Positions 1-8,945 of a stretch of 64,000 nucleotides of DNA are shown piece after piece. The stretch is from an uncultured Aquimarina sp. Lineage in GTDB: Bacteria; Bacteroidota; Bacteroidia; Flavobacteriales; Flavobacteriaceae. The stretch spans positions 1 through 64,000 of the forward strand of contig CALGLV010000029.1 in assembly GCA_937958985.1 (NCBI GenBank). The letters run 5' to 3'. The notes under the pieces were generated by a model. It had not been told where the DNA came from. It worked only from the letters and a program-made list of their open reading frames with translations, and made no database searches. Positions within the stretch are counted from its first letter, which is position 1. The number at the start of each line of letters is the position of its first letter. Made by a program: the position numbers and the translations under genes.

Positions 1-29
1 GTGTGGGAGTTCGAGTCTCCCCGCCCGCA
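1..29 (+). tRNA. tRNA, 3' end only (possibly tRNA-Leu)
   Basis: The window opens inside a tRNA. A T-arm is clear: stem GGGAG (5-9), loop TTCGAGT (10-16), stem CTCCC (17-21). The 3' acceptor strand CGCCCGC (22-28) and discriminator A (29) follow. CCA is not encoded (next bases CGA), as is common in Bacteroidota. The bases before the T-arm (GTGT) look like the end of a long variable arm, which together with discriminator A hints at leucine, but the anticodon lies outside the window. Confidence 0.75.
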
Positions 30-40
30 CGAAATAAAAA

Positions 41-70
41 CCTCAACTTTTAAAAGTTGAGGTTTTTTGT
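41..70 (+). terminator. Rho-independent terminator of the tRNA
   Basis: A perfect hairpin with stem CCTCAACTTTT / AAAAGTTGAGG is followed directly by a T-run, 11 bases after the tRNA acceptor stem. Confidence 0.85.
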
Positions 71-188
71 TTTTAAGTCCTCATCAATATTTAGTAAACA
101 ACCCCTGAGAACTTATAAAATAGCAGAACCTTTTTCAAATTGTGAATATCTATATTTAATAGCGGGATATAAGGCCTTAATAAACGAG

Positions 189-196
189 TATATTTG
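189..196 (+). promoter_or_regulatory. Bacteroidota -7 box (TATATTTG) of the DUF4494 gene
   Basis: TATATTTG matches TAnnTTTG exactly and lies 22 bases before the start codon at 219. No clear -33 TTG element is seen at the usual spacing. Confidence 0.5.
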
Positions 197-218
197 AAGT
201 CCTAAAAAAAACCTATTT

Positions 219-752
219 ATGAGTATATCGTGGTATGAGTGCAAAGTAAAGTACAGAAAAACGCAAGAATCTGGAGAACAAAAAGTAGTTACAGAAACCT
301 ATTTGTTAGATGCTATTTCGTATACCGAAGCAGAAACCCGTATTAATGAGGAAATGCAAACGTATACAAGCGAAGAATTTAAAATCACTAATATTAAAGT
401 AGCTAACTATTCTGAAATTCATCCCGTCGAAAATTCGGATCGTTGGTACAAATCAAAAGTATCGTTAATAGCTTTTGACGAGGAAAGCGGTAAAGAGCGT
501 AAGTCAAATATTTATTTGTTAGTTCAAGGAAACGATCTTAAGGAAGCATTCGATAACACCAATGCTGCTATGAAGGGAACTTTGGGCGATTATACGATAC
601 CAGCGATTGCGGAATCGCCTGTAATGGATGTATTTCCCTACTTTTCAGGAGATGAGGATCAACTTACAGAAATTAATGATTTCAATTCAATAAAAGACTC
701 CGTTAAATCTAAAGAAGTTTCTAATGAAGAAACCGCTTTAGAAGAAGTTTAA
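219..752 (+). CDS. DUF4494 domain-containing protein
   Basis: A 177-residue soluble protein recognised as DUF4494, a family of unknown function found mainly in Bacteroidota. It starts with the family-like MSISWYECKVKY and includes the conserved stretch around AISYTEAETRINEEM. There is no signal peptide or membrane segment, so it is probably cytoplasmic. The C-terminal 30 residues are acidic and look disordered. It stands alone between a tRNA terminator and the following regulator gene, with its own -7 box at 189. The ATG at 219 is the only sensible start. The role is unknown; the family name is fairly sure. Confidence 0.85.
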   Translation: MSISWYECKVKYRKTQESGEQKVVTETYLLDAISYTEAETRINEEMQTYTSEEFKITNIKVANYSEIHPVENSDRWYKSKVSLIAFDEESGKERKSNIYLLVQGNDLKEAFDNTNAAMKGTLGDYTIPAIAESPVMDVFPYFSGDEDQLTEINDFNSIKDSVKSKEVSNEETALEEV

Positions 753-935
753 AATAGTATTAGCTTGTTTGGAGTTAGTGAAATTATAAATCAATACAAA
801 CGGTATATAGTTTCTCTACTCCATTTGGTTAACTGAGTTTACCTTGTGAAGAATTCAGTATTAATGTATAGGCCTTAAATTAACATAATATTTAATGGTT
901 TAGTTAATTATTTTTCTGAGATTACATTGAAATAA

Positions 936-943
936 TAGCTTTG
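936..943 (+). promoter_or_regulatory. Candidate -7 box overlapping the upstream start of the LuxR-type regulator
   Basis: TAGCTTTG matches TAnnTTTG and overlaps the TTG codon at 941. If it is used, transcription would begin near 950 and translation would have to start at the in-frame GTG at 959. The box could also be a chance match. Confidence 0.35.
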
Positions 944-3745
944 TTTAACAAGTTCAATGTGAAATACCTATTACATCTTTTTATTGTTTGTAGTTATTGT
1001 CTTTTTTCTCAGGAAGCTCCTCCCATAACTAATTTTGATGCCGAAACATATAATGCGAGCAATCAAAATTGGGCAATATCTCAATCGTTACAAAAAAAAA
1101 TATTTGTAGCTAACAACGCTAGTTTGTTAGTGTACAACGGTGCAAGTTGGAAATCGTATGCTTCACCTAACGAATCTATATTGCGCTCTGTAAAAGTTAT
1201 AGACAACTTAATTTATACAGGTTGTTTTATGGAATTTGGCTACTGGAAAGAGGATAATTTAGGACTGTTAGAATATACCTCACTTTCAAAAAAAATTAAA
1301 TCGAAACTTAAACAGGACGAACAATTTTGGAACATTTTTAATGTTGATGAATGGGTTGTTTTCCAATCGCTAAACTGTATTTACATTTACGATACGATAA
1401 AGGACAAATTTGAAACACTTTGTTTTGAAGAAGGTATCGTTAAATCGTTTAAAGTCGGCAATTCTATTTACTTTCAAAAAAATAAAGGGGGGCTTTTTAA
1501 AATAGAATCAGGCAAAGAAAAAACTGTTAGTACCGATGAAATTCTAAAAAATAATCGAATAGTTGCGATTTTTTCAGAGCGTAATAGGTTATTGCTACTT
1601 ACTGAAAATAAAGGTTTTTATTACTTAGAAGATGAAAAGCTAATACCATCTAATTTACTAGCTCAATCCGAGGTTTCTAGATTAAGTATTTATAGTAGTA
1701 TTCAACTCAAAAACAACGATTTTGTACTAGGAACCATTTCAAATGGTTTGCTATGCCTTAGCCCTGATGGAGAAATAAAATTTCAAATTAATCAGGATAA
1801 AGGCTTGCAAAACAATACCGTTTTATCTCTGTATGAAGATGAAGATCTTAATATTTGGATGGGATTAGATAATGGGGTAAGTTTTATAAGCCCTACTTCT
1901 GCTTACAGCATATATAAAGATGCTGAAGGGGTTATAGGTAGTGTGTATGCTGCTAAAACATATAGAGATTATCTGTACTTGGGCACCAATCAAGGTTTGT
2001 TTTATAAAAAATTAAACAGTTCAACTTCTTTTACTTTGCTTAAAGGAACAAAGGGACAAGTATGGTCTTTAGATATTATAAATAACACCCTTTTTTGTGG
2101 ACATAACTCGGGTACTTTTACCGTAAATTCGGATAGTGTTAAACGTATAGTCGACATTCCAGGGGCATGGGCAGTTAAAAGGCTAGCTCCTTCATCGGAT
2201 TTATTAATTCAAGGTAATTATAGTGGTCTTTATGTTTTAGAGCCCTTTAATAATTCTTGGAGGATTAAAAATAAAATAGAAGGATTTAATTATTCTTCTC
2301 GCTATTTTGAGTTAATGGGCACCGAAATATTTGTTAACCATGAATATAAAGGAGTTTTTAAACTAGTTGTAGACAGCTCTTTTTATAAGGTCAAAAAACT
2401 GAGTATCGATACAGTTATTAAAGGGGCAAATTCAAGTATTGTTAAGTATAATAATCAATTACTATATGCCTACAAAAAAGGAGTATTAGTTTACGATAAA
2501 AAGCAAGAAACCTTTATTAAAGATTCGCTTTTAAGTTCGGTGTATACCCCTAAAAATTATGATTCAGGAAAACTTATAGTCCATAAATCAGACAATTCAC
2601 TTTGGTTTTTTTCGCAAAATAAAATCAGTAAAATTCAACCATCAATAACAGGTAATTTAAAGGTAACCGATATTGCTATAGATAAACGAAAAAGAAATAG
2701 TGTTTTAGGTTACGAAAATATAGTGAAGCTAAACAAAACAGGCGATTATTTAATGGGAACTCTTTCGGGGTATATAATATTAAATGAACATCAGTTAAGT
2801 AAAACTAATTTCGAAATTTTTATAGATGAAGTTGAAAAAAGCAACCTTAAATTATCGGCTTTTGTGGCGAAGGATAAAAAAGGAGATTTTGAAGCAAAGG
2901 AAAACAATATTAGAATATCTTTTTTTGTGCCCAGGTATACGAGTTACCTCGATACTTATTATCAATATCAATTAAAGGGTATTTATAATCAGTGGAGCAA
3001 TTGGTCGAAAACCGCAAATGTTAAGTTCGAAAATTTACCACACGGAGATTATACCTTTAATGTTCGTTCAAAAATAGGAGAATCTCAATCAAATAATGTG
3101 GCTTCTTATCAATTCACAATTCAAAAGCCATGGTATATTTCAACCCCTATGTTATTTGTTTATATGCTTGCATTGGCACTTTTTTCATTAGTAATGCACA
3201 ATGTGTATAAAAAATATTACAAGCAACAACAACGTAGGCTATTATTAAAAACAAAAAAAGAATTAGAGTTGGCCAAGGTTCAAAATGAAAAGGCTATCAT
3301 AAAAATTAAAAATGAACAACTTGAGCTAGAAAACAAAAGTAAAACCAAAGAACTAGCTGCCTCTACAATGGGTATGATTCGTAAAAACGAAGTGCTCACT
3401 AATATAAAGAAAGAGTTAAGTAAAGTAGCGGATAAAAAATCAGTAAAAGGAGTAGTTCAAATAATCGAAGATAACCTAAAACAAAACGACGATTGGGTGC
3501 TTTTTCAAGAAGCTTTTAATAACTCGGATAGCGATTTTTTGAAAAATGTTAAAAAATCCCATCCCAATCTTACTCCTAATGATTTAAAATTATGTGCCTA
3601 TCTACGGTTAAATTTATCGTCTAAGGAAATTGCTCAATTGTTTAATATTTCTCCCCGAAGTGTAGAAATAAAACGCTACAGACTTCGAAAAAAACTCAAC
3701 CTACAGCACGAGGATAACCTAGTAAGCTATATTTTAGATTTATAA
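941..3745 (+). CDS. Transmembrane sensor-regulator: beta-propeller, Y_Y_Y domain, TM helix, LuxR-type HTH
   Basis: A 934-residue regulator of the flavobacterial 'triple tyrosine motif plus HTH' type. It has a signal peptide (LLHLFIVCSYCLFSQ), a long periplasmic region of degenerate propeller repeats (about 30-640, with blades such as GTISNGLLCLS and LYLGTNQGLFY), and a Y_Y_Y domain (about 656-733). A TM helix (about 735-756) and a basic coiled coil (about 760-820) follow, then a C-terminal LuxR-like HTH (about 876-921, LSSKEIAQLFNISPRSVEIKRYRLRKKL). The layout resembles hybrid two-component sensors of polysaccharide loci, but the HTH replaces the kinase and receiver, so the sensor would bind DNA from the membrane. 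Being next to glycosidase genes suggests that it controls them. The start is uncertain: TTG at 941 or GTG at 959; an in-frame stop at 917 excludes anything further upstream. Confidence 0.85.
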   Translation: MFNKFNVKYLLHLFIVCSYCLFSQEAPPITNFDAETYNASNQNWAISQSLQKKIFVANNASLLVYNGASWKSYASPNESILRSVKVIDNLIYTGCFMEFGYWKEDNLGLLEYTSLSKKIKSKLKQDEQFWNIFNVDEWVVFQSLNCIYIYDTIKDKFETLCFEEGIVKSFKVGNSIYFQKNKGGLFKIESGKEKTVSTDEILKNNRIVAIFSERNRLLLLTENKGFYYLEDEKLIPSNLLAQSEVSRLSIYSSIQLKNNDFVLGTISNGLLCLSPDGEIKFQINQDKGLQNNTVLSLYEDEDLNIWMGLDNGVSFISPTSAYSIYKDAEGVIGSVYAAKTYRDYLYLGTNQGLFYKKLNSSTSFTLLKGTKGQVWSLDIINNTLFCGHNSGTFTVNSDSVKRIVDIPGAWAVKRLAPSSDLLIQGNYSGLYVLEPFNNSWRIKNKIEGFNYSSRYFELMGTEIFVNHEYKGVFKLVVDSSFYKVKKLSIDTVIKGANSSIVKYNNQLLYAYKKGVLVYDKKQETFIKDSLLSSVYTPKNYDSGKLIVHKSDNSLWFFSQNKISKIQPSITGNLKVTDIAIDKRKRNSVLGYENIVKLNKTGDYLMGTLSGYIILNEHQLSKTNFEIFIDEVEKSNLKLSAFVAKDKKGDFEAKENNIRISFFVPRYTSYLDTYYQYQLKGIYNQWSNWSKTANVKFENLPHGDYTFNVRSKIGESQSNNVASYQFTIQKPWYISTPMLFVYMLALALFSLVMHNVYKKYYKQQQRRLLLKTKKELELAKVQNEKAIIKIKNEQLELENKSKTKELAASTMGMIRKNEVLTNIKKELSKVADKKSVKGVVQIIEDNLKQNDDWVLFQEAFNNSDSDFLKNVKKSHPNLTPNDLKLCAYLRLNLSSKEIAQLFNISPRSVEIKRYRLRKKLNLQHEDNLVSYILDL

Positions 3746-3992
3746 CAGACACTACATCGTTATAGACAACCTCAACATTACCTATACAACTACGTTATTT
3801 TTTAGTTTAACTTACAAAAGTTTATACTTTTTTCACTTTCATTAAACAACTTGAAAGCCTTATTAACAATACGATTACATCGATAATATGGCAAATAAAT
3901 ACGATTATTTGTAAGATGTATATAATTTGTAGCTCAATTTTTTAACAAATCCTCAATTTTTGAATTAAATTAGAGTAGCTAAAAAATTCTAT

Positions 3993-6900
3993 ATGAGCAC
4001 AATAAAAATTTTTTTCATTAAAACGCTGTTTTTATTGTTTGCTAGTAACCTAATTGCACAAAGCCAAAAAGTTACTATAGTAAACAACGAAAAAGGAATG
4101 AAGTTAGTAGCCAATGGTGAAGACTTTATTATTAATGGTATGAATTGGGATTACTTTCCAATTGGTACAAATTATTCATACAGCTTATGGAAACAACCCG
4201 ATGATATTATTAAAGCAGCGCTTGACGCAGAAATGGGGTTGTTAAAAAATATGGGGGTTAACGCTATTAGACAATATACAGGTGTTCAACCTAAATGGAT
4301 TCAATATATCTATGAAAATTATGGAATTTATACCATGTTGAATCATTCTTTTGGAAGGTATGGATTAACGGTAAATGGAATATGGATAGTGAATACCGAA
4401 TATTCTGATGCAGACACACAAAAGCTATTATTGTCGGAAGTAACAGAAATGGTGCAAACCTATAAAGGAACTCCAGGCTTGCTTATGTATTTATTGGGTA
4501 ATGAAAATAATTACGGGCTTTTTTGGGATGGAGCCGAAACAAAAGATATTCCTTTAGAAGATAGAAAATCTACTACCCGAGCAAAAGCTATGTACAAAAT
4601 GTTTAACATAGCAACGGTGGCGATGAAAAAGGTGGATACTTCGGTGCCAATAGCCATGTGTAATGGAGATGTTTTATTTATTGACATTATAGCCAAAGAG
4701 TGCAAAGATGTAGATGTTTATGGGACGAATATGTATCGTGGTATTTCGTTTGGAGACGCTTTTAAAGTGGTAAAAGAAAAACTCAATAAACCAATAATGT
4801 TTACTGAATTTGGTGCGGATGCTTTTAATGCTATCGAAAATCAAGAAGATCAAAAGTCTCAAGCTTATTATATGGTTGGGAATTGGAAAGAAATTTATCA
4901 GAATGCAGCAGGTTTAGGGAAATCTCAAAACTCAATAGGAGGCTTCACCTTTCAGTTTAGCGATGGTTGGTGGAAGTTTGGTCAAACTAAAAACTTAGAC
5001 AGGCATGATACTAATGCTTCGTGGTCTAATGGTGGGTATCAAAAAGATTTTCGCGTTGGTGAAAATAACATGAATGAGGAGTGGTTTGGTATTTGTGCAA
5101 AGGGAAAAACCAATGCAAGAGGGCTATACGATTTGTATCCTCGGGCGGCTTATTATGCACTTAAAGAAGTGCATAACCTAAGTCCCTACGATACAGGCGT
5201 AAATCAAGAATTTATTAATACTTATTTTGATAATATTCAATTAACCGATGCGGTATTGAGAGCAAGAGGAGACAAGGCAGCCTTGAGTAGCGTGAGTAAT
5301 CAGAAACTTAGTATAAGTAATTTAAGAGCCGAATTCACCACCTACAACACAGGAGGAAGTTTATTAACGACTCCCGATGATGCAGATCCTAATTCTAATC
5401 AGTTTCCGAATCAACTGGGTTTTGATCATACACAATCTTACTTTTTTGGCGTAGAAGGAAAACCAGCTTCTAATGTAAGAGCCAATGTAAATTTTAATGT
5501 ATTAGGAAATGTTGCGGCCAACCCGATAGATGAAATTTTTTACGAAAATAGAGGAAGACCAATTACTGTAGCCACCGATAATGGAGATGCAGTTTTAAAT
5601 GATACCAACAGAGTACAGGTATATAATGCAGAATTTGAGTGGAATGCCGACGATTTTGATTTAAGAGGTTTTTACAGAACAGGGCATTATCATTGGGGGT
5701 ATGAAGGAGATTTCTTTGGCTTGTATCCAGAGGCTAATTACGGTCCTAATTTAGATATTTATAATGGTGAAATACTTGGGGTTGAAGTTGATGGTAAAAA
5801 ATCTTTTAAAGGCTTAAAAGCCGCTTTCGGACCACAATTATGGTGGGGTGCTAATCCAGCATTACTTTTAAAATACAATCGTAAAGTTTCAAACGTAGAT
5901 TTAGCCGCTATTTTTCATGAAGATATTGATAACAGAAGTGAAGCATTAAGTTCTATTGCTATTCCCGTACCTAAAACAAGAAGAGCTACACTTTATGCAA
6001 AAACTAAAGTTAAAGATTTTGGACTTGAACTGGGAGCTATGTGGGGTGGACAGCCGTTAAATGGTAGAAAATTTCAAATTGTAGAAGGAGGTCCGGGTAA
6101 TTATGTGGTTTTGAATGATGAGGTAACATCTAGTGACAATTGGGGAGGTAAGGCAAAAATCACCTATCAAAAAGGACGAATTAATTGGTATGCACAAGGA
6201 GCAGCAATGGGTTTAGTTGCCGATGGTGGTGCGGATAATACACAAACGTTTACAGGATGGAGTTTAAAAGATAGTGGTAGTGGAAATCAAACGAACTTCT
6301 TAACAGGAATGACAATTGGCTTAAATAAATTTCAAATTGCACCAAACTTTCTATGGCAAAAACCAATAGTTGATGCGATTCCTGGTGACGCACCAGCACC
6401 AGCAAGACTTAGAAATATTCAAGACGACCCCTTTAGAGTAAGGGCAAATAGAGAAACCATTGCAGGGGAGCTACTATTGACTTACGATCCAACTCCGGGA
6501 ACATGGATGTATGAATGGGATAACGATAGGGCAGAAGATGCAAAATTTGCAATGAGTACAGGTTTTGTGTACAGGCATTTACCAACAGCTCAAGATGCAG
6601 CTATTGGGTTTTTAGCCAATAGACAGTCTTTCGCTTTTCCGGGCTCGGCACCAGCAAGAGATTTGTGGGAAAGTAAAACAAGAATTGTTTCAAAACTAAG
6701 TCCCGATTTTGGACTTATTGCGAATCTGTATTTTGGAAATGTACAGGCAAGAGGTAGTGATGAAAGGCTTATTGAAAGAGTAGGAGGAAATGTTAGAATG
6801 ATTTACAAAAAATTAAAATTAGAGCATTCATTTAAATTTAATGATTGGGGTCCTTTTGATTACCATCGAGATTTTAACCTTACCTATCCAGTTCAATTAA

Positions 6901-7124
6901 TGCTCGATTTATCTACAACTGTTGGGAAACAAAAATGGTTTGTATTACCAAATACTAAAGTAGGAATAAGAGGAACTTGGAGGTCGTTAAATGAGTTTTC
7001 ACCAAGATTTGCACCAGCACAAACGGCTGAATTTTCTACAGAACCCATATTTAGTACTGTAGGTTTTGACGATGGATCGGAGTGGGAAATTAGAACGTAT
7101 GTTCACTTAAATATTGGGAAATAA
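3993..7124 (+). CDS. Clan GH-A glycoside hydrolase fused to a putative outer-membrane beta-barrel
   Basis: A 1043-residue exported protein. After a signal peptide (1-22, ending LIAQ), residues about 28-410 form a TIM-barrel glycosidase of clan GH-A. The likely acid/base is Glu171 in YLLGNEN and the likely nucleophile is Glu272 in IMFTEFGAD, the spacing expected of retaining enzymes related to GH2. Residues about 440-1043 hold no known sugar-binding module. They consist of alternating amphipathic strands rich in Gly, Trp, Tyr and Phe, with polar turns, ending in a strand that closes with VHLNIGK; this is typical of an outer-membrane beta-barrel. The enzyme would therefore be held in the outer membrane by its own barrel. 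A CBM lipoprotein and a GH16 enzyme follow, so the likely substrate is a beta-glucan. The exact GH family is not recognised. The barrel is inferred from the strand pattern. Confidence 0.75.
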   Translation: MSTIKIFFIKTLFLLFASNLIAQSQKVTIVNNEKGMKLVANGEDFIINGMNWDYFPIGTNYSYSLWKQPDDIIKAALDAEMGLLKNMGVNAIRQYTGVQPKWIQYIYENYGIYTMLNHSFGRYGLTVNGIWIVNTEYSDADTQKLLLSEVTEMVQTYKGTPGLLMYLLGNENNYGLFWDGAETKDIPLEDRKSTTRAKAMYKMFNIATVAMKKVDTSVPIAMCNGDVLFIDIIAKECKDVDVYGTNMYRGISFGDAFKVVKEKLNKPIMFTEFGADAFNAIENQEDQKSQAYYMVGNWKEIYQNAAGLGKSQNSIGGFTFQFSDGWWKFGQTKNLDRHDTNASWSNGGYQKDFRVGENNMNEEWFGICAKGKTNARGLYDLYPRAAYYALKEVHNLSPYDTGVNQEFINTYFDNIQLTDAVLRARGDKAALSSVSNQKLSISNLRAEFTTYNTGGSLLTTPDDADPNSNQFPNQLGFDHTQSYFFGVEGKPASNVRANVNFNVLGNVAANPIDEIFYENRGRPITVATDNGDAVLNDTNRVQVYNAEFEWNADDFDLRGFYRTGHYHWGYEGDFFGLYPEANYGPNLDIYNGEILGVEVDGKKSFKGLKAAFGPQLWWGANPALLLKYNRKVSNVDLAAIFHEDIDNRSEALSSIAIPVPKTRRATLYAKTKVKDFGLELGAMWGGQPLNGRKFQIVEGGPGNYVVLNDEVTSSDNWGGKAKITYQKGRINWYAQGAAMGLVADGGADNTQTFTGWSLKDSGSGNQTNFLTGMTIGLNKFQIAPNFLWQKPIVDAIPGDAPAPARLRNIQDDPFRVRANRETIAGELLLTYDPTPGTWMYEWDNDRAEDAKFAMSTGFVYRHLPTAQDAAIGFLANRQSFAFPGSAPARDLWESKTRIVSKLSPDFGLIANLYFGNVQARGSDERLIERVGGNVRMIYKKLKLEHSFKFNDWGPFDYHRDFNLTYPVQLMLDLSTTVGKQKWFVLPNTKVGIRGTWRSLNEFSPRFAPAQTAEFSTEPIFSTVGFDDGSEWEIRTYVHLNIGK

Positions 7125-7134
7125 AGAAAAGAAT

Positions 7135-8019
7135 ATGATGAAATCAAGAAGACATATAAATACTAAAGTAACACTGGTTTTAGGAATTATACTTAGCCTT
7201 ACCTTAGGTTGCGAACGAGAAACTTCGGAAAATGTAACGTTTGCTACATTCTCTAACGATGGAAGAATTTTTATTGATAGTTTTAGTCCGGGCTTAGAAT
7301 ATTTGCCGTTTGCAGGCTCAAAATTTGAAGCATTTACAGTAGATACGGATGAAGTTTTTCAAGGGGCAGCATCAATGCGTTTTGATGTGCCTAACTTTGG
7401 TGATCCTGACGGATCATTTGCGGGGGCCATATTTCCAAACGACGGCAGGGATTTAACGGATTTTGATGCGCTTACGTTTTATGCAAAAGCTTCTGTTGCC
7501 GCTACTATTAATGAAATAGGTTATGGCGATAGTTTTGGTGAAAATAGATTCTTAGTTGGAACTTCAAATCTTAGATTAACTACTAATTGGAGGAAATACA
7601 TTATTCCTATTCCTGACCCCTCTAAACTTACATTCGAAAGAGGAATGTTTTGGTATGCCGAAGGTCCTGAAGAAGGTAATGGATACACTTTTTGGATTGA
7701 TGAATTACAGTTTGAAAAACTAGGAACTATCGCGCAACCTAATCCAGCAATTTTATCGGGAGAAGATAGAGTAAGAGATTTATCTGCGGGATCAGTAATT
7801 ACTATCGATGGATTATCACAAACCTTAAATTTAGCGGATGGGAGTAATGTCACTTTAGCTACACCTCCTTCTTACTTTAACTTTAGTTCTTCTAATGCTA
7901 CCGTAGCTCATGTTAATGATTTAGGTGTAGTTACTGTTATTGGTAGCGGAACTGCGGAAATCACAGCAACTATTGCAGGGGTAGCGGCAAGAGGTTCCCT
8001 TACTATAAATTCTAATTAA
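7135..8019 (+). CDS. CBM-like / Big_2 domain surface lipoprotein
   Basis: A lipoprotein of about 294 residues (lipobox LSLTLGC). Residues about 35-195 look like a beta-sandwich carbohydrate-binding module of the CBM11/galactose-binding type (QGAASMRFDVPNF, DFDALTFYAKAS, near-terminal YTFWIDELQFE). Residues about 215-294 form a Big_2 Ig-like domain (VITIDGLSQTLNLADGS, GVVTVIGSGTAEITATI). There is no catalytic motif. It follows the glycosidase-barrel gene by 10 bases and precedes GH16, so it is probably a surface glycan-binding partner. A longer reading from TTG at 7114 overlaps the upstream gene and is unlikely; ATG 7135 (or 7138) gives a proper lipoprotein signal. Confidence 0.8.
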   Translation: MMKSRRHINTKVTLVLGIILSLTLGCERETSENVTFATFSNDGRIFIDSFSPGLEYLPFAGSKFEAFTVDTDEVFQGAASMRFDVPNFGDPDGSFAGAIFPNDGRDLTDFDALTFYAKASVAATINEIGYGDSFGENRFLVGTSNLRLTTNWRKYIIPIPDPSKLTFERGMFWYAEGPEEGNGYTFWIDELQFEKLGTIAQPNPAILSGEDRVRDLSAGSVITIDGLSQTLNLADGSNVTLATPPSYFNFSSSNATVAHVNDLGVVTVIGSGTAEITATIAGVAARGSLTINSN

Positions 8020-8092
8020 GATTAACTATCAAGCTACATTTCAAAATGAATACTAGAATCAAAAAATCTAATATCAATAATAAAAAAATAAC

Positions 8093-8935
8093 ATGAGAAA
8101 GACTTATATAAAAAAATGGTTCACCACTTCGGTTGGATTACTATTTGGGTCACTTTCATTGTACTTAATTACGATTAGCTGTGCCAATGATGATACTCAA
8201 ACAGTAGCCAATTTTAATGAAATTACAATGCAAGATGAGTTCAATATCGATGGAGCTCCAAATAGTTCAATTTGGGGATTTGATATTGGTACAGGGAATA
8301 ATGGATGGGGCAATCAAGAATTACAGTTTTATACCGATCGTTCCGAAAACGTTAAAGTTGAAAACGGTGTATTATCAATAACAGCAAGAGCCGAAAATTT
8401 TAATGGATCCTCTTTTACATCTTCAAGGTTGTTGACAAGAAATAAGTTTGAACAGTCTTACGGCAGGTTTGAAGCCCGAATTAAGTTGCCTTTTGGTCAA
8501 GGTATTTGGCCTGCCTTTTGGCTGTTAGGAGCTCGAGAAGATGCTCCATGGCCTGAAATAGGAGAAATAGATATAATGGAATATAGAGGGCAAAACCCTA
8601 CGGTAATTTTAGGGAGTGTACACGGTCCAGGATACTCCGCAGGCGAAGCAATTTCGAAAAGCTTCACGCTAGAAAATGACCGCTTCGATACCGATTTCCA
8701 CGTTTTTGGAATAGAGTGGGGGCCAAACTATATAAACTACTATGTTGATGATGTGCTTTACAATCAAATTACTTCTGAAGACGTAACGGGTGATTGGGTG
8801 TTTAATGCTCCTTTTTATATACTTATAAATGTTGCTGTGGGAGGCAATTTTGTAGGATCACCTAATGCAGAAACTCGTTTCCCACAAACGATGGAAGTTG
8901 ATTACATACGAGTTTATAAAAATGATAACCTTTAA
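8093..8935 (+). CDS. GH16 family endo-beta-glucanase (laminarinase-like) lipoprotein
   Basis: A 280-residue GH16 hydrolase. The signal peptide ends in a lipobox with Cys30 (ITISC-ANDD), so the enzyme should be lipid-anchored, and the acidic residues after the cysteine favour surface display. The catalytic signature GEIDIMEY places the nucleophile at Glu158, the helper Asp at 160 and the acid/base at Glu163. The beta-bulge form of this motif (ExDxxE) is that of the laminarinase/lichenase groups. Other GH16 landmarks are WGNQELQFYTDR, SYGRFEARIKLP, GIWPAFWLLG and the C-terminal MEVDYIRVYKN. It would cleave beta-1,3 (or mixed) glucans. It lies in the same-strand cluster with binding lipoproteins on both sides. 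Confidence 0.93.
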   Translation: MRKTYIKKWFTTSVGLLFGSLSLYLITISCANDDTQTVANFNEITMQDEFNIDGAPNSSIWGFDIGTGNNGWGNQELQFYTDRSENVKVENGVLSITARAENFNGSSFTSSRLLTRNKFEQSYGRFEARIKLPFGQGIWPAFWLLGAREDAPWPEIGEIDIMEYRGQNPTVILGSVHGPGYSAGEAISKSFTLENDRFDTDFHVFGIEWGPNYINYYVDDVLYNQITSEDVTGDWVFNAPFYILINVAVGGNFVGSPNAETRFPQTMEVDYIRVYKNDNL

Positions 8936-8945
8936 AAATAGAATT

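Noticed and set aside
3746-3992. Promoter with TATAATTTG before the glycosidase gene
   Set aside because: The spacing between TA and TTTG is one base too long for the consensus; it may be a weak promoter but is not supported well enough to list.
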